A stretch of DNA of 64,000 bases. Source: Chryseobacterium sp. JM1. GTDB taxonomy: Bacteria > Bacteroidota > Bacteroidia > Flavobacteriales > Weeksellaceae. Positions 61,468 through 64,000 of this stretch are shown piece by piece. The first letter of the stretch is position 1; each line of letters starts with the position of its first letter. The position numbers and the translations under genes are program-made. The stretch lies in NCBI RefSeq assembly GCF_000737715.1, contig NZ_JPRN01000003.1, positions 620,001 through 684,000 of the forward strand, read 5' to 3'. The notes beneath the pieces are model-generated. The model searched no databases and was not told the DNA's origin. It worked only from the letters and a program-made list of their open reading frames with translations.

Positions 61468-61929
61468 CTATTTTCTAAAAATTTCTTCCAATCTGTTATG
61501 CGCCATATTCAGTCCCTGTGCGAAAGGTAGTTTTAACATTTGATCTCTGACATCAACGGATTTATAGACCGTATGGATAGTGAGTTTACTGGTGTGATCT
61601 GTGAGTTTTTCAAATTCTAAAAAATCAAGCTGAACAGGGAAAGGAGTGTTTTCCATCTGGAAAGTTCTTGTGATTTTCTGCTCCGGAACAAATTCGTGGA
61701 TGGTTCCATTGGCACGGAAAACCACATTGCCCTGAGGATTGGATGTTTCAAACTGATAGCCGCCGTGGGGTTTGTTTTCAAGCTTCAGAACTTTCGTGTT
61801 CATCCATTGTTCAACAATTTCTGCTTCAGTGTAGGCTTTAAAAAGCAATTCTACCGGAAGATCAAATTCCCTTGTGATGAATATTTCCTGTTTGCCGTCT
61901 TCGGCGTGGATTTTTGTTTTGAGTTCCAT
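61468..61929 (-). CDS. SRPBCC (AHSA1-like) domain protein
   Basis: The 153-residue protein has the AHSA1 pattern ITREFDLPVELLFKAYTEAE then IVEQWMN at the N-terminus, the central VVFRANGTIHEFVPEQKITR strand, and a C-terminal helix (GLNMAHNRLEEIFRK). It is the second gene of the ArsR operon, 70 bp downstream; ArsR plus AHSA1 pairs are common. The ligand is unknown. Confidence 0.88.
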   Translation of the reverse strand: MELKTKIHAEDGKQEIFITREFDLPVELLFKAYTEAEIVEQWMNTKVLKLENKPHGGYQFETSNPQGNVVFRANGTIHEFVPEQKITRTFQMENTPFPVQLDFLEFEKLTDHTSKLTIHTVYKSVDVRDQMLKLPFAQGLNMAHNRLEEIFRK

Positions 61930-61999
61930 ATTTTGAGTTTGAGGGTTGGTGTGTTTGAGGGTGGAAAAGGGAAGAGTGTAAAATATTACTTATTGCCCA

Positions 62000-62332
62000 T
62001 TACTCATTACTTATCTTTTTCTGATAGGCTTTCATTACACTTTCCAGCTTATTGAACCGGTCGTCCCACATCTGGCGGAAGGGTTCTATAAAATCGGCTA
62101 TTTCTTTCATTTTATTGGGATTTAGGTGATAGATAATTTCACGGCCGTTTTGCTCAGATCTAAGCAGTTCACATTCTGTGAGGATCTGAAGATGTTTGGA
62201 AACGGTAGGTCTGGCGGTATCGAAGTTGGAAGCGATGGCTCCGGCCGTCATGGACTGTGCGGCCACCAGCATCAGGATTGATCTTCTGGTAGGGTCTGCG
62301 ATAGCTTGGAATACATCTCTTCTTAAATTCAT
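62000..62332 (-). CDS. ArsR family transcriptional regulator
   Basis: The 110-residue winged-helix protein has [20 protein letters not shown] and [20 protein letters not shown], the ArsR HTH, followed by the wing [16 protein letters not shown]. It lacks the CxC metal site of ArsR/SmtB, as is usual for this AHSA1-associated subtype, so it may sense something other than a metal. It heads the operon and its promoter carries duplicated operator-like repeats. Confidence 0.9.
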   Translation of the reverse strand: MNLRRDVFQAIADPTRRSILMLVAAQSMTAGAIASNFDTARPTVSKHLQILTECELLRSEQNGREIIYHLNPNKMKEIADFIEPFRQMWDDRFNKLESVMKAYQKKISNE

Positions 62333-62336
62333 TGTG

Positions 62337-62383
62337 TAGTTATTTGACTACAAATTTAAATGAAGTTATTTGACTACGCAAGT
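62337..62383 (-). promoter_or_regulatory. Promoter and paired operator repeats of the ArsR operon
   Basis: AGTTATTTGACTAC occurs twice, at 62339-62352 and 62365-62378 (start-to-start 26 bp), and the first is part of the palindrome GTAGT-6 bp-ACTAC. On the minus strand TAAATTTG (62352-62359) is a -7 element and CTTG at 62380-62383 lies 20 bp upstream of it. Both repeats flank the -7, as expected for an autoregulator. Confidence 0.7.
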
Positions 62384-62450
62384 TTTTTTTGATAAATAAT
62401 ATTAATTATGAAAATGTATTTGAAAAATGATCATAAATAAGGAAGTGTCA

Positions 62451-62831
62451 TTAGCTTTTCCTTCCCCAAAATTTTGGGATTACAATTATCAAACTTCCCA
62501 ATATAAAAAACCATATTCGTAATTTTGATATCTCTTGGAATAAAACACTATTTTCCCATTTGCTTAAATCATCTTTACTTATAGAGTAATATTTCCAATT
62601 TTCATCCATGTTTTTAATGTCTATTGCTTTTACTAAATTTTGTTCTGGATGTTTTTCTGAATAATCATCACTGATAACAACCCATAAATTATCTAGTTTA
62701 ATTTGTGTTTGAGCAAATTGAGCTTCTCTAACTTGGCTTTCAATATCAGTTTCAATTAATTGAATTAGAAATGAAAAGAGTATAAGAATTAAACCTATTC
62801 CTTCAATAATATTAGTCTTTCTTTCTGTCAT
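62451..62831 (-). CDS. Hypothetical protein with two transmembrane helices
   Basis: The 126-residue protein has a hydrophobic helix near each end (GIGLILILFSFLIQLIETD and LRIWFFILGSLIIVIPKFW) and a soluble domain of about 65 residues between them (QIKLDNLWVVISDDYSEKHP). No family recognised. It starts 9 bp after the DUF4209-like gene, so they form one transcript. This area is more AT-rich than the rest of the window. Confidence 0.65.
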   Translation of the reverse strand: MTERKTNIIEGIGLILILFSFLIQLIETDIESQVREAQFAQTQIKLDNLWVVISDDYSEKHPEQNLVKAIDIKNMDENWKYYSISKDDLSKWENSVLFQEISKLRIWFFILGSLIIVIPKFWGRKS

Positions 62832-62840
62832 TTTTTGAAT

Positions 62841-64000
62841 TTATATATTAGTAATTACAGTTTTGAAATATTCTTCAGTTTGTACAATCATTTTTAAGGA
62901 AAGCCACCATAAATAAATACCGTAATAATTTATTTCAAATGGAGAAATTAATCCATGAGATATTTTATTTCTAAAATTCACACTATTACCATCTATTAAA
63001 AAGCTGTTTAATTCTAATAATAAGTTTTTTTCACAAATACCATCAAGCATTTTTCCATTTTCTTTTATACTTAATAAACCTCCTAGAGTATTATCATTCT
63101 GAATATCTTCTAAAAGTTTGATAGTATTTCTATTGTTTGATTCTATAATAGATTTCAAACTATTTTCAATTTGAGGGATAAGGAGATGTGATGAAAGTAT
63201 AAAATTGTTTTGAAATCCACTGTAAATTCCTTCAATGAATAAATACTCTCTATCTTTTGGAATGAGCGGGCTCTTACATTGGCTAATCATTGCTACTACC
63301 CAATCTCTGCATACCTGCCCATCCAAATCCATTATTAATTTAATCTCTTGGATTAATGAAATTGTAATATTTCTATAATGTTCTCTTTCTTGGTTCAAAT
63401 TATACTCTTCTGCACTTGAAATACCACTAACTGTTCCTTTATTTGTAATTTGTAAACTTGTGGGAAAATATTGCTGGAAAAAAAAATCTTTTTCTTGTTT
63501 TTTATTAAAAGTTGGATTAAAAATTGGATACCATAAAAGAAAATCGAATCCACTATCAAAGTCTTCAATATTTTGCTCTCTTATTAATTGAGGGATATTT
63601 AATTTTGATTTGCCATTAATGCCAATTATTGGTATAATTTCAGCTTCTACTTTTTGTTCATTCTTTATCTTTTTTTCAAGTCTAGTTTTAAAATTTTCAT
63701 CAACTACAACTTTTTTTATTTGCCTTAATGCATCGAGGTAAGAAGATAATATTTTAGGGTTGTATGTAATGGTATCCTTATCTATTTGAGACACATAATA
63801 ATCAGCCTCTTTTTCTAAGCATAGTGCTGTTTCAATTTTGAATTGAGTGTCATTAAAATATTTTAATTTACTTAAAATCTGAATATAATGAATAGCATTA
63901 TCATACTGATTTATTTTAAAACTTTCCTCTAGTTTAATTGTAAAATAGTCTATAAGCTTCTTAGAAGAAGCTTCTTGAAATAGAAAATTGATAGAAGTAT
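62841..64000 (-). CDS. DUF4209-like protein, C-terminal part (N-terminus beyond the window)
   Basis: On the minus strand the frame stays open to the right edge, so the start is outside; a GTG at 63794 is a spurious internal start. About 386 residues are visible. The C-terminus contains DGNSVNFRNKISHGLISPFE, whose RNxxxHG core is the hallmark of DUF4209 proteins, which are usually around 600 residues. NNRNTIKLLEDIQNDNTLGG and DREYLFIEGIYSGFQNNFIL precede it. Function unknown; HEPN-like nucleases carry a similar RxxxxH motif, which is only an analogy. Confidence 0.7.
   Translation of the reverse strand, partial: TSINFLFQEASSKKLIDYFTIKLEESFKINQYDNAIHYIQILSKLKYFNDTQFKIETALCLEKEADYYVSQIDKDTITYNPKILSSYLDALRQIKKVVVDENFKTRLEKKIKNEQKVEAEIIPIIGINGKSKLNIPQLIREQNIEDFDSGFDFLLWYPIFNPTFNKKQEKDFFFQQYFPTSLQITNKGTVSGISSAEEYNLNQEREHYRNITISLIQEIKLIMDLDGQVCRDWVVAMISQCKSPLIPKDREYLFIEGIYSGFQNNFILSSHLLIPQIENSLKSIIESNNRNTIKLLEDIQNDNTLGGLLSIKENGKMLDGICEKNLLLELNSFLIDGNSVNFRNKISHGLISPFEINYYGIYLWWLSLKMIVQTEEYFKTVITNI

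Overview
The window is a stretch of chromosome from a Flavobacteriia member of the Bacteroidota, most like Chryseobacterium or a close Weeksellaceae relative. The evidence is a 288-residue primary sigma factor without region 1.1, TAnnTTTG-type -7 promoter elements, 'AQ'-ending signal peptides, many lipoproteins, type-iii (Bacteroidota) T6SS proteins, HYC_CC_PP and DUF3347 copper-associated proteins, and AT-rich intergenic repeats. Most of the window looks like ordinary chromosome. No IS element, prophage, CRISPR array, rRNA or tRNA gene was recognised.

Layout. 0-5 kb: the end of a membrane glycosyltransferase-like gene, a DUF1697 gene, a tandem-repeat tract, kdsA (Kdo synthesis) and a TonB-dependent receptor. 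5.3-9 kb: a copper-handling cluster (HYC_CC_PP protein, DUF3347 protein, and a multicopper oxidase with an added metal-binding head and a CopB-like tail). 9.2-18.6 kb, minus strand: S9 peptidase, a lipoprotein/GNAT/flavin monooxygenase operon, rpoD, a ClC channel with CBS domains, and a TPR-AraC regulator. 19-22.8 kb: two small HTH proteins, then three tandem secreted proteins with C1q-like C-termini. 22.9-45.6 kb: oxidoreductases, a rhodanese/TlpA pair, a MocR regulator, acetyltransferases, a polysaccharide deacetylase divergent from an AraC regulator, MerC, alkaline phosphatase, DNA repair genes (MPG glycosylase, exonuclease III, and AlkB in an apparent operon with a LexA/C1-like regulator), and an MFS transporter with a DeoR regulator. 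46-59 kb: a 601-residue cysteine-containing protein of unknown function, S1/P1 nuclease, an isolated TssG-like/TssN/TssK gene trio, PLP enzymes, a DtxR/MntR-like repressor and a TIM-barrel protein. 59.5-62.3 kb: an ArsR-headed minus-strand operon (ArsR, SRPBCC, YdeI-like, DoxX-like, DUF4256). 62.4-64 kb: AT-rich sequence with two genes, including a DUF4209-like gene cut by the window end.

The most unusual content is between the genes. (1) Two 200-bp copies of one element lie directly 3' of genes at 28405-28604 and 43024-43223. Their strongest conserved blocks are identical, while their predicted stems differ by compensating changes, which suggests a structured RNA or hairpin-type mobile element. 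(2) A second dispersed family (about 140-390 bp) is centred on a palindrome. (3) A third, MITE-like family has purine-rich inverted ends. Several palindromes sit exactly on promoters or start codons of regulator genes (XRE/S24, DeoR/MFS, DtxR-like, ArsR, MerC) and are good candidate operators.
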